A stretch of DNA of 64,000 nt from Ferrovibrio terrae_A (GTDB lineage: Bacteria; Pseudomonadota; Alphaproteobacteria; Ferrovibrionales; Ferrovibrionaceae): NCBI RefSeq assembly GCF_943372915.1, contig NZ_CALSAN010000001.1:231601-295600 (forward strand). Direction: 5' to 3'. This document shows positions 9,300 to 17,420 of this stretch, one piece after another. A program made the position numbers and the translations under genes. Below the pieces are notes generated by a model. It made no database searches. It saw nothing but the letters and a program-made list of their open reading frames with translations, and was not told the DNA's origin. How positions within the stretch are numbered: the first letter of the stretch is position 1; each line of letters starts with the position of its first letter.

Positions 9300-9722
9300 A
9301 TGGGCAAGACACCAGTAAAGAAGCCAGTAAGGAAGACTGTGAAGAAGACTGTGAAGAAGACTGTGAAGAAACCCGCGCCGGCGGCGACGGCCACCCGCCT
9401 GCGCGTGGTGCTGGCGCCCGGCGTGTTTCTCGGCCCCGGCAAGGCCGAGCTGCTGGAGGGCATCGCCGTCACCGGCTCGATCTCTGCCGCCGGGCGGCGC
9501 ATGGGCATGAGCTACAAGCGCGCCTGGCAGCTGGTGGAAACCCTGAACGGCTATTTCAGGGCCCCGCTGGTGACGGCTGCCACCGGCGGCAAGGCCGGCG
9601 GCGGCGCGACGCTGACGCCGCTGGGGGTGCAGGTGCTGGCACGTTATCAGGCCATGATGGCCGCCACCGAGGCGGCCTGCGCGACAGAGATCGCGGCCTT
9701 GCGCAGGCTGCGCAGCCGGTAA
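9300..9722 (+). CDS. ModE-like winged-helix regulator with a lysine-rich tail
   Basis: 140 residues. Residues 30-115 match the ModE N-terminal DNA-binding domain: 'LLEGIAVTGSISAAGRRMGMSYKRAWQLVETLN' reads as the LysR-type HTH of molybdate regulators (quoted here only as its key pattern GSISAAGRRMGMSYKRAW). The molybdate-binding MOP domains are absent, as in the common short ModE family. The first 28 residues are basic KKTV repeats, encoded by near-perfect 12-bp DNA repeats at about 9330-9370, like histone-H1-type tails. It lies upstream of a TSUP anion transporter on the same strand and may regulate it through the palindromes at 9801-9845. Confidence 0.88.
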   Translation: MGKTPVKKPVRKTVKKTVKKTVKKPAPAATATRLRVVLAPGVFLGPGKAELLEGIAVTGSISAAGRRMGMSYKRAWQLVETLNGYFRAPLVTAATGGKAGGGATLTPLGVQVLARYQAMMAATEAACATEIAALRRLRSR

Positions 9723-9730
9723 GGCGTGGA

Positions 9731-9751
9731 TCCCCGGGTCAAGCCCGGGGA
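9731..9751. terminator. GC hairpin TCCCCGGG-TCAAG-CCCGGGGA
   Basis: Perfect 8-bp stem, 5-nt loop, directly after the ModE-like gene. No T-run. The sequence GGATCCCCGGGTCAAGCC is of the kind repeated between genes in many alphaproteobacteria, so it may be a dispersed palindromic repeat that also ends transcripts. Confidence 0.55.
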
Positions 9752-9800
9752 TGACGGTTTGGGAGTAACCAAGATCCCGGCCAGATCCACTATTGCTCCA

Positions 9801-9845
9801 TGACTATACCGTCCGTTATAGTCACACGGACATAACGGTGGACGG
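9801..9845. promoter_or_regulatory. Overlapping palindromes upstream of the TSUP gene
   Basis: TGACTATA-N8-TATAGTCA (9801-9824, perfect) overlaps GTCCGT-N9-ACGGAC (9811-9831) and CCGTTAT-N12-ATAACGG. E. coli ModE sites also have TATA-containing arms with a similar spacer, so this is a fair candidate operator for the ModE-like protein at 9300. Confidence 0.5.
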
Positions 9846-10598
9846 ATGCTGATCGACGACACAACCCTGCTGGCGCTGCTGATCTTCATGGCCGCCGCAC
9901 TGTATTCCACCGTCGGGCATGCCGGGGCGTCGGGCTATATCGCCGCCATGGCCTTTGTCGGCGTCGCCGCTATCGAGATGAAACCGACCGCGCTGACGCT
10001 GAACATCCTGGTCGCCAGCATCGGCACCTACCGGCTGTGGCGCGCCGGGCTGATCAATCCGCGCGCCCTGCTGCCGCTGATCATCTTTTCGGTACCGATG
10101 GCCTTTGTCGGCGGCGCCGTGCAGTTGCCGGTCAGTGCCTATCGCATCGCGGTCGGCGTGGTGCTGCTGTTTGCCGGGTTCCGCCTGCTGGTCGATCCGC
10201 GCGAAAAAGCGGTGGCGGCGCGCGGCCATGGCGATGTGGCGATTCCGCTGCCGGCGGCGATGATCGCCGGTGCGGGCATCGGCCTGCTGTCGGGCCTCAC
10301 CGGCACCGGCGGCGGTATCTTCCTTTCGCCGCTGCTGCTGCTGCTCGGCTGGGCCGGTGCGCGGCAGGCGGCCGGCATGGCGGCGCCGTTCATCCTGCTC
10401 AATTCGATCTCCGGCCTGGCCGGCAATATCGTTTCGCTGCAATCGCTGCCGGCCGAACTGCCGATCTATGCCGGTGCGGCGCTGGCCGGCGCCCTGCTGG
10501 GCACCCAGCTGGCGATCCGCTGGCTGCCGGTGCGGCTGCTGCAATATCTGCTCGGCGGCGTGCTGCTGATCGCGGCGGTGAAACTGATCCTGACCTGA
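9846..10598 (+). CDS. TSUP family (TauE/SafE) sulfite/anion transporter
   Basis: 250 residues, about eight membrane helices. The two halves carry the repeated family motif: 'STVGHAGASGYIA' at 19-31 and 'SGLTGTGGGIFLSP' at about 149-162. Members export sulfite, sulfoacetate or organic anions or import sulfate-like ions; the substrate here cannot be read. Start ATG 9846 is the first Met of the first helix. Palindromes immediately upstream suggest specific control, possibly by the ModE-like gene at 9300. Confidence 0.9.
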   Translation: MLIDDTTLLALLIFMAAALYSTVGHAGASGYIAAMAFVGVAAIEMKPTALTLNILVASIGTYRLWRAGLINPRALLPLIIFSVPMAFVGGAVQLPVSAYRIAVGVVLLFAGFRLLVDPREKAVAARGHGDVAIPLPAAMIAGAGIGLLSGLTGTGGGIFLSPLLLLLGWAGARQAAGMAAPFILLNSISGLAGNIVSLQSLPAELPIYAGAALAGALLGTQLAIRWLPVRLLQYLLGGVLLIAAVKLILT

Positions 10599-10659
10599 GG
10601 CAGTTGAGGTAGCCGCGCCGCGCGCCGTATACTGACCGGCAAAACCGGAGCCTCCGTCC

Positions 10660-11100
10660 ATGTCCGTCCGCTTCGATGCCAGCCTAGAAGGCTGGGTCGG
10701 GCCGTTTGCCCAGGCCCTGATCGACCAGACGGCGTTCCACCGCTGGGCCGGGCTGGAACTGCTCAGCCTGGCGTCGGGTCGCGCCGAGGTGGGCTTCACC
10801 GCCCAGGGCGAGATGCTGGTTTTCGGCAAATATGTGCATGGCGGCGTGCTGAACGGCCTGCTGGAACCGCCGGCGCTGCTCGCCCTGCTGGGCCAGATGC
10901 GCGAAGATGAAAGCGCCATGACCGTGGATGTGCATCTGCAGCATATCCGTTCGGTGCTGGCCGGCGAGCGCGTGACGATGACCGGCACGCTGCTCAAGCG
11001 TGGCCGCAGCGTCGCCTTCTGCGATGTGACGGCGCGGGTGGGCGACACGATCTGCACGACAGCACGCATAACCAAAACCATTCAGAGCAAGGCGAGTTGA
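10660..11100 (+). CDS. Hotdog-fold thioesterase (PaaI / 4HBT family)
   Basis: 146 residues with the hotdog core: 'FHRWAGLELLSLASGRAEV', 'GKYVHGGVLNGLLEPPALLAL' (helix with HGG, the usual substrate pocket) and 'VHLQHIRSVLAGERVTM'. PaaI-type enzymes hydrolyse acyl-CoA thioesters; the acyl group is unknown. GGAG lies 10 bp upstream of ATG 10660. It ends 4 bp before the helicase start, so the two are an operon, although no functional link is known. Confidence 0.88.
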   Translation: MSVRFDASLEGWVGPFAQALIDQTAFHRWAGLELLSLASGRAEVGFTAQGEMLVFGKYVHGGVLNGLLEPPALLALLGQMREDESAMTVDVHLQHIRSVLAGERVTMTGTLLKRGRSVAFCDVTARVGDTICTTARITKTIQSKAS

Positions 11101-11104
11101 AGCC

Positions 11105-13948
11105 GTGACCGAGATCAAGACGTCCGACAAAGGCCGCATCCTCTGCGTGCTGGGCCCGACCAACACCGGCAAGACGCATCTGGCGGTCGAACGCTTGCTG
11201 AGCCATCGCAGCGGCATTATCGGCCTGCCGCTGCGCCTGCTGGCGCGCGAAATCTACGACCGCGCCGTGGCGCTGAAGGGCGAGCGCAACGTGGCGCTGG
11301 TCACCGGCGAAGAAAAGATCGTGCCGCGCGGCGCCAACTGGTTCGTCTGCACCGTCGAGGCGATGCCGCTGGAGCGCAAATACGACTTCCTCGCCATTGA
11401 TGAAGTGCAGCTGTGCAACGATGCCGAACGCGGCCATGTCTTCACCGAGCGGCTGCTGCATGCGCGCGGGCTGGAAGAAACCATGTTCCTGGGCGCCGAT
11501 ACCATGCGCGGCCTGATCCGCCGCCTGGTGCCGAATGCCGAATTCATCGCCCGGCCACGCCTGTCGCAGCTGACCTATGCCGGCGCCAAGAAACTGTCGC
11601 GACTGCCCAAGCGCTCCGCCGTGGTGGCCTTCTCGGCCAGCGATGTCTATGCCATCGCCGAACAGATCAAGCGCCAGCGCGGCGGCGCCGCCGTGGTGCT
11701 GGGCGCGCTGTCGCCCCGCGCCCGCAATGCCCAGGTGGCGCTGTTCCAGAACCGCGATGTAGATGTGATGGTGGCCACCGATGCCATCGGCATGGGGCTG
11801 AACCTGGATATCGAACACATGGCCTTTGCCGATCTGTCGAAATTCGACGGCATCGGCATGCGCCCGCTGATGCCATCGGAAGTCGGCCAGATCGCCGGCC
11901 GCGCCGGCCGGCATCTGCGCAACGGCACCTTCGGCACCACCGGCGACTGCCCGCCGCTGGATCCCGACCTGATCGAGCGCATCGAGAACCATCGCTTCGA
12001 GCCGGTGACGGCGGCGCGCTGGCGCAACTACGACCTGGATTTCCGCAGCGTGGAGGCCCTGGTGCGCACGCTGGACATGCCGCCGCCGCGCGACGGCCTG
12101 ACGCGCGGCCGCGATGCCGACGACCTGCTGAGCCTGCAGGCGCTGCGCGAGGATGCGGCGGTGAAGGAGCGTGCGACGAGCAAGGACCGCGTCGAGCTGC
12201 TGTGGCAGGTCTGCGCGATTCCCGATTTCGCCAAGGACCTGCATGACAGCCATGCGCGGCTCTTGAGCCAGCTCTATGTGAATCTGTGCGACCGCAACGG
12301 CAAACTGCCGGGTGACTGGGTGGCCGGCCAGCTGCGCAACATCGACCGCACCGATGGCGATATCGATACGCTGTCGCAGCGTCTGGCGCATGTGCGCACC
12401 TGGACCACCGTGGCCAATCGCGGCATATCGGCCGACGGCGGCTGGCTGGACGATGCGCAGGGCTGGCAGGAGAAGACGCGGGCCATCGAGGACCGCCTGT
12501 CGGATGCGCTGCATGAAAAGCTGACCGAGCGCTTTGTCGACCGCCGCACCTCGGTGCTGAGCCGCGGCCTGGCCGAAGACATCGCCAGCCTGGATGTGAA
12601 GCTGGGCGAGGACGACGCGCTGACCGTGGAAGGCGAGATCATCGGCCATCTGCGCGGCCTGCGCTTCCGCCCGGCCGGCCATGACAGCGTGGAGCAGCGC
12701 CGCATCCTGCGCTCGGCCGCCCTTCGCGTGCTGGGGCCGGCGCTGCAGGAGCGCGCCGCCGCGCTGCTCGAGCTGCCCGATGCCGCCTTTGCGCTGTCGC
12801 CCGAAGGCGGCCTGATGCATGTGACGCCGGAAAAGGACAGCGTGATGCTGGCCGTGCTGGCCAAGGGTACCGAGCGGCTGGAACCCAAGCTCACCCTGCT
12901 GGCCGACGACCTGCTGCCGGCGGACACCCGCAAGGCGGTGGAGGCCAAGCTGGGCGGCTGGCTGCAGCGCCATCTGCGCCAGCATCTGGGCGATCTCTAT
13001 CGCCTGCGCGATGCCGAGCTGAAGGGCGCGGCGCGCGGCGTCGCCTTCCAGCTCGCCATGGATCTCGGCGCGCTGAAGCGCGATGACGTGTCGGACCTGG
13101 TGCGCAACATGGGCCAGGCCGAGCGGCATCCGCTGCGCAAGATGGGGGTCAGCTTCGGCGAGACCCATATCCTGGTGCCGAAACTGCTGAAGCCGAAACC
13201 GACGCAGCTGAAGACGCTGCTCTGGGCGGTGTATGAGGGCAAGGAGCCGGCGGCGCCGCCGACGCCGGGCCTGACCTCGGTGCCGCTGCTGGAATGGCGC
13301 GACGATGCCTGGTGGCTGGCGGCGGGCTTCCTGCGCGCCGGGCGGCAGGCCTATCGCCTGGATGTGGTGCAGCGCATCGCCGAGGGCGCGCGCCAGGCCG
13401 AACTGGCGGCGCGTCACGGACCCAAGAAAGACGCGCGGCCCAGGCCTGAAGCGCCGGCGGCCGAAACGCCGCCGACCGAAGAGATCAGTGCCGAAGCGAT
13501 TGCCGTCGACCCTGTCGAGCCGGTTGGCGAGGTCATCGAGCAGCCGGTGGAAGCGGCAGTGGAAGCCCCGCTGCCGGCCCTGGCTGTGGATGCAGCACCC
13601 GTGGATACAGCACCCGTGGATGCCGCGCCTGTCGAAGCACCGAAAGCGAAGAAGCGTCTGGGCCCGCCGGGCAGCTTCGTCGCCGATACCGCCTGGATGA
13701 ACCTGGCCGGCTGCGGCGCCGACGAGCTGCAGCGCCTGCTCTGGGCGCTCGGCTACAAGACTATCATGGTGCGCGACCCGGAAACCAAAACCGATGTGCC
13801 GGTTTACCTGCGTTCGCACAAGGCGATCGTCGCCAAGCGCGAACGCGAGCAGCAGAAGCGCAAGGAAGACGAGGCCAAGATGGCGGATTCACCCTTTGCG
13901 GCGCTGATGAAACTGAAGCAGCAGCAGGGCAGCGGCGGCCGGCGCTAG
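11105..13948 (+). CDS. SUV3-like RNA helicase
   Basis: 947 residues from GTG 11105. Superfamily 2 helicase close to mitochondrial SUV3: Walker A GPTNTGKT at 17-24, DEVQ at about 99-102, 'ATDAIGMGLNLD' and 'QIAGRAGR' (motifs V and VI) at about 222-265. In mitochondria SUV3 unwinds RNA for the degradosome; alphaproteobacterial versions are little studied. A variable Ala/Pro/Glu linker (about 780-855) contains VDAAPVDTAPVDAAPVEAP repeats encoded by 15-bp DNA repeats. A conserved tail follows (GSFVADTAWMNLAGC and the AELQRLLWALGY-like segment), ending in a basic coiled stretch. Co-transcribed with the thioesterase. Confidence 0.93.
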   Translation: MTEIKTSDKGRILCVLGPTNTGKTHLAVERLLSHRSGIIGLPLRLLAREIYDRAVALKGERNVALVTGEEKIVPRGANWFVCTVEAMPLERKYDFLAIDEVQLCNDAERGHVFTERLLHARGLEETMFLGADTMRGLIRRLVPNAEFIARPRLSQLTYAGAKKLSRLPKRSAVVAFSASDVYAIAEQIKRQRGGAAVVLGALSPRARNAQVALFQNRDVDVMVATDAIGMGLNLDIEHMAFADLSKFDGIGMRPLMPSEVGQIAGRAGRHLRNGTFGTTGDCPPLDPDLIERIENHRFEPVTAARWRNYDLDFRSVEALVRTLDMPPPRDGLTRGRDADDLLSLQALREDAAVKERATSKDRVELLWQVCAIPDFAKDLHDSHARLLSQLYVNLCDRNGKLPGDWVAGQLRNIDRTDGDIDTLSQRLAHVRTWTTVANRGISADGGWLDDAQGWQEKTRAIEDRLSDALHEKLTERFVDRRTSVLSRGLAEDIASLDVKLGEDDALTVEGEIIGHLRGLRFRPAGHDSVEQRRILRSAALRVLGPALQERAAALLELPDAAFALSPEGGLMHVTPEKDSVMLAVLAKGTERLEPKLTLLADDLLPADTRKAVEAKLGGWLQRHLRQHLGDLYRLRDAELKGAARGVAFQLAMDLGALKRDDVSDLVRNMGQAERHPLRKMGVSFGETHILVPKLLKPKPTQLKTLLWAVYEGKEPAAPPTPGLTSVPLLEWRDDAWWLAAGFLRAGRQAYRLDVVQRIAEGARQAELAARHGPKKDARPRPEAPAAETPPTEEISAEAIAVDPVEPVGEVIEQPVEAAVEAPLPALAVDAAPVDTAPVDAAPVEAPKAKKRLGPPGSFVADTAWMNLAGCGADELQRLLWALGYKTIMVRDPETKTDVPVYLRSHKAIVAKREREQQKRKEDEAKMADSPFAALMKLKQQQGSGGRR

Positions 13949-13975
13949 ACGCCGGCCTGCATCACAGCCCAGACG

Positions 13976-14470
13976 TCACAGGCGGAGCCGTGTGCCGGTT
14001 TCCGACAGGCGCAGCGCCGTGATCAGGCGGCGCAGGCCGGCATCGAGGTCGCTCATGGCGACCGCGTCGATCACATAATCCCGCTGGGCCGCCACCAGGT
14101 CGGCAAGCGCGGCCTGCAGCTCCAGCGCGATGAGGCCGAGGAACTGCAGCCGCTCGGCCACCGGCATGGCCGCCAGCGGCGCCTTATGGCCGATCGAGTC
14201 AGGCCCGAGCAGGGCGCGCACATGCTGGCCGATGCCGCGCTCTTCGCTGATGCTGAGCAGGTCGAGCGCCTGGATCGGCGCGATGGAATGCAGGTTGGCC
14301 TGGGCGGCGACCAGGCAGAGCAGGCCGTGATAGGCGTTTTCAATCACCGCGATCCAGTCTTCCAGCGGCGCGATGCCGGCGGTCATGGCGGGGCTGATCG
14401 CGGTGGCGCCGATGAAGCTGGCACCATCATGCAGATGCTGGCGGGCGAGGTCGGTGTAGGATTGCGGCAT
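13976..14470 (-). CDS. Hypothetical helical protein
   Basis: 164 residues from ATG 14470, which has AGGAG 6 bp upstream; the frame is open further but that stretch has poor coding character. Almost entirely predicted helix, rich in Leu and Ala, with no signal peptide or membrane segment. One odd feature is a run of 'AAQANLHSIAPIQALDLLSIS'-like hydrophobic helices. No family recognised. It converges on the helicase gene (27 bp apart) and is divergent from tRNA-Arg. Confidence 0.65.
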   Translation of the reverse strand: MPQSYTDLARQHLHDGASFIGATAISPAMTAGIAPLEDWIAVIENAYHGLLCLVAAQANLHSIAPIQALDLLSISEERGIGQHVRALLGPDSIGHKAPLAAMPVAERLQFLGLIALELQAALADLVAAQRDYVIDAVAMSDLDAGLRRLITALRLSETGTRLRL

Positions 14471-14706
14471 GCGGCGCTCCTGGCTGCCGATCCCTGGACT
14501 GCGACCCGCGGCTGGGGAGACCCGCTGGGAGGAACCGGCGAGAGCAACTTTGCCACCGCATCGAGGCGGGCATGCAGTTACTTTTCGGATATGCCCGGCG
14601 GCGGCCGAAAAGCGATGGCGGCACAGGGCTTTCGCGGCCGGCACGGCACTCAGCCGTATGCGGCGGGTTGCGGCGGCGGGGTCGGGTGACTATGTTCCCG
14701 GCATGC

Positions 14707-14783
14707 GTCTCCGTAGCTCAGCTGGATAGAGCGGCTGCGTCCTAAGCAGCGGGTCGGGAGTTCGAATCTCTCCGGGGACGCCA
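14707..14783 (+). tRNA. tRNA-Arg (anticodon CCT)
   Basis: Full cloverleaf: acceptor GTCTCCG / CGGGGAC (one G-U pair), D arm GCTC...GAGC, anticodon stem GCTGC / GCAGC with loop GTCCTAA (anticodon CCT at 14741-14743), T arm GGGAG-TTCGAAT-CTCTC, discriminator G and encoded CCA at 14781-14783. It reads AGG codons. No integrase or att duplication was found beside it. Confidence 0.97.
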
Positions 14784-14905
14784 TTCCTTCGCTTCCGTAA
14801 ATTTAAACGGACTGTCTGCGAACGCGAATATCCGCCCTGCCGACTTTGTGAATGGCGTGATGTGACAGCGACTGGGATGCAGCCGGCATGGCCGGCGGGC
14901 AAAGG

Positions 14906-16108
14906 CTAGGCCGGGATCAAACGCCTCACTTCACCTTCCACCGCCGCGACAAAGGCTTCGTCATTGATGTGGTGCGGCAGCGATATCAGCCTGTGAGTCT
15001 CGGTTTGCAGGAAATGCCGCTGGAACGCCGCAAACAGCGCGGCATCGGCGGCAGGATCATGGAATATCTGTCCGGGCGCATCCAGCGCCGAGACTCCACC
15101 CTCTGGTAGCAACAGACGCACCGGTCCCGGCGAAGCATTCAGTTTCGTCGATATCCAGGCGGCGATGCGCTCCAGCTCGGCAGCCGTGGTGCGCATCAGC
15201 GTGACATTGGCGTTATGCGCATGGAACAGGCGGCCGCGATAGCGTTCAGGAATCGTGTCCGGCGCCCAGAAGTTGACCATATCCAGGGCACCACAGGACC
15301 CGATCCAGGGAATGCCGGTGCGGGCCACAACATCGAAACGATCTGGCCCTGCCGTGCATACCCCGCCCAGCAGATGGTCGGCCGCTTCCGTGGTCGTCAT
15401 ATCCACCATGCCCTGCAGCAGGCCGGCTGCGGCAATGGCCTCAAGCGATCGCCCACCGGCGCCATTGGCATGAAAAACCTGGCATTCGTAATCACTACCC
15501 AGGCGGGCCGTAAGCTGCTGAATGCAAGGGGTCGTCACGCCGAACATGCTCAGCCCCAGCGCTGGCCGGCTGTCAGCAGAAACCGGAACCTGCCGCGTCA
15601 TCATTCCCGCAAGGGCATGGGCGGCATTGGCAAGAATGACGCGTGACAACCGGTTCAACCCGGCAATGTCGGTGACCGGATACATCATGGTGATGTCATG
15701 AACACCAACGAAAGCCGAGACATCGCCGGCCGCCAGCGTGGACACCATCAGCTTTGGCAGGCCGATTGGCTGCTCCCGCATGGCCGGCGCGATGATGCTG
15801 GTGCCGCCCGACCCACCAAGACCGATGATCCCGCCGACATCCTGGCGCGATGCCATGAAGCGCAGCAGCGCCGCGGTCATCGCGGTGACGGCGGCACCGC
15901 GGTCGCCTGCTTTCAGAACCGCATCAAGGCCCTGCGGATGGCAGGCCGCAACCGCCCGTGCGCCCACATCGGCATCTGCCGCTGGCGTCTTTGTACCGAC
16001 ATCGACGGTGACAACCGGCAGCCCGGCAGCACGCAGCAGGCCGGCAACATAGCGCAGCTCCTCCGCCTTGGTGTCGAAGGTGCCGATGACATATGCAGTG
16101 CCGCTCAT
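14906..16108 (-). CDS. UPF0261 (Tm-1-like ATP-binding) protein
   Basis: 400 residues, typical for the family. N-terminal 'YVIGTFDTKAEEL' and later 'IIGLGGSGGTSIIAPAM' plus 'VGVHDITMMYPVTDIAG' are the family hallmarks. The tomato virus-resistance protein Tm-1 has this domain at its N-terminus and a TIM barrel at its C-terminus; the bacterial function is unknown, though the domain binds ATP. Here the matching TIM barrel is a separate gene two places upstream (16569). It is the last gene of the operon starting at 20604; a 16-bp gap separates it from the SRPBCC gene. Confidence 0.92.
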   Translation of the reverse strand: MSGTAYVIGTFDTKAEELRYVAGLLRAAGLPVVTVDVGTKTPAADADVGARAVAACHPQGLDAVLKAGDRGAAVTAMTAALLRFMASRQDVGGIIGLGGSGGTSIIAPAMREQPIGLPKLMVSTLAAGDVSAFVGVHDITMMYPVTDIAGLNRLSRVILANAAHALAGMMTRQVPVSADSRPALGLSMFGVTTPCIQQLTARLGSDYECQVFHANGAGGRSLEAIAAAGLLQGMVDMTTTEAADHLLGGVCTAGPDRFDVVARTGIPWIGSCGALDMVNFWAPDTIPERYRGRLFHAHNANVTLMRTTAAELERIAAWISTKLNASPGPVRLLLPEGGVSALDAPGQIFHDPAADAALFAAFQRHFLQTETHRLISLPHHINDEAFVAAVEGEVRRLIPA

Positions 16109-16124
16109 GGTCGACGCCAGATGA

Positions 16125-16568
16125 TCAGCGCGTGTTCTGCCGGGCGACCTTCACCGCACCCTCGAACGCGAAACGGAAGGTGTCGCTGACGGTCTGATGG
16201 ACGCTGGCTGCATCAGCCTCTGCCACATCATACTCCGCCCACCACTCGCCGAAGGTTTTGTTGCCTTCGGTGATGGGCTTCAGGCGCATCTCGGCCACAT
16301 AATTCTGGACAGGCAATGTCGCTTCCAGAATCCGGTAGCAACAGACATGTTCGCGATCCGACAAGGTCAACAGCTCCTCGCGGATATGCCCGCCTTCATG
16401 GGTGAAGAAATTCCGCACGCACCCGACCTGGTCCGAGGGCAGGCCGCCCTCGATCTCGCTCTTGGAAAAGAACGGGTGATAGACCGGCAGCGCGTTGAAA
16501 TCGCGCAGCACGCCCCAAGCCTGCTCCAACGGAATATCCATTACGGCGCTGATATAGACGCGAGCCAT
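16125..16568 (-). CDS. SRPBCC (START-like) family protein
   Basis: 147 residues, one SRPBCC fold of the MxaD / polyketide-cyclase-like type: 'VYISAVMDIPLEQAWGVLRDF' (opening strand and helix), 'GCVRNF' and 'GHIREELLTLSD', and a C-terminal amphipathic helix (DTFRFAFEGAVKV). Such proteins hold a hydrophobic ligand in a cavity; a catalytic role is possible. It sits directly between the two Tm-1-like halves, with its start abutting the TIM-barrel gene stop, so it is probably part of the same pathway. The ligand is unknown. Confidence 0.88.
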   Translation of the reverse strand: MARVYISAVMDIPLEQAWGVLRDFNALPVYHPFFSKSEIEGGLPSDQVGCVRNFFTHEGGHIREELLTLSDREHVCCYRILEATLPVQNYVAEMRLKPITEGNKTFGEWWAEYDVAEADAASVHQTVSDTFRFAFEGAVKVARQNTR

Positions 16569-17420
16569 TTATGCCCCCTTCCTGTCTTTAAGCGAGTCCA
16601 GTCCCTTGAAGGTTTTTATGTGGTTGGTGATGGCGGTTTCAACCGGCAGCCGCTCAACACTGCTGGCGCCATAAAAACCATTGCAATGTTTGCTGTTCCT
16701 GAGCACGAAGTCGACATCCTCCGGAGAAGAGATCGGGCCGCCATGCGCGATGATGATAACGTCCTTGCGGATGCGCCGGGCCGCCTCCGCCCATTCGTCG
16801 ATCAGCCGCACGGAGTCCTTCAGCGTCTTCGATGTGGTGGCGCCGATGCTGCCGCCGGTGGTAACGCCCATATGCGGCACGATCAGGTCGGCACCGGCCT
16901 TGGCCATCTCAACAGCCTCGTCGGCCGAGAAGACATAGGGTGTGGTCAGCATATCCAGTTCATGCGCCTGGCGGATCATGTCGATCTCGCTGGAGAAATT
17001 GATGCCGGTCTCTTCCAGGCTGACGCGGAAGGTACCGTCGATGATGCCGACGGTGGGAAAGTTCTGCACGCCCGAGAAGCCGAGGTCTTTCAGTTCTTTC
17101 AGGAAGACCGGCATGATGACGAAGGGATCGGTACCGTTGACGCCGGCGATCACCGGCGTTTTCTTGCAGACCGGCAGAACCTCTAACGCCATCTCCTTCA
17201 CGATATCGTTGGCATTGCCATAGGCCAGCAGACCTGCGGAAGAGGCCCGCCCCGCCATGCGATAGCGGCCGGAATTATAGACGATGATCAGGTCGATACC
17301 GCCGGCCTCCTCGCATTTGGCAGAAATGCCGGTGCCGGCGCCGCCACCGATGATCGGCTCGCCGCGCTTCAACATATCCTGGAAGTGCTCCACGATGGCC
17401 TTGCGTTCAAATCTGGGCAT
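16569..17420 (-). CDS. TIM-barrel 'PEP hydrolase' family protein (Tm-1 C-terminal-like)
   Basis: 283 residues from ATG 17420, which overlaps the LivM-type permease gene by 14 bp. The barrel is complete: 'IGGGAGTGISAKCEEAGGID', 'VIAGVNGTDPF', 'GVQNFPTVGIIDG', 'ADLIVPHMGVTTGG' and 'IIAHGGPIS' mark successive strands. The family (PEP_hydrolase, PF09370) is named for sequence similarity to phosphoenolpyruvate-using enzymes; its true reaction is not established. Together with UPF0261 it makes up the two halves of tomato Tm-1. Co-transcribed with an ABC importer, suggesting it acts on the imported compound. Confidence 0.9.
   Translation of the reverse strand: MPRFERKAIVEHFQDMLKRGEPIIGGGAGTGISAKCEEAGGIDLIIVYNSGRYRMAGRASSAGLLAYGNANDIVKEMALEVLPVCKKTPVIAGVNGTDPFVIMPVFLKELKDLGFSGVQNFPTVGIIDGTFRVSLEETGINFSSEIDMIRQAHELDMLTTPYVFSADEAVEMAKAGADLIVPHMGVTTGGSIGATTSKTLKDSVRLIDEWAEAARRIRKDVIIIAHGGPISSPEDVDFVLRNSKHCNGFYGASSVERLPVETAITNHIKTFKGLDSLKDRKGA

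Noticed and set aside
10994..13819. A 941-residue open frame on the minus strand
   Set aside because: Antisense of the SUV3-like helicase, rich in His/Gln/Arg, no domain recognised.
14707..14783. tRNA-Arg as an integration site for an island
   Set aside because: No integrase gene and no duplicated tRNA 3' end found nearby; the neighbouring operon has ordinary gene spacing.
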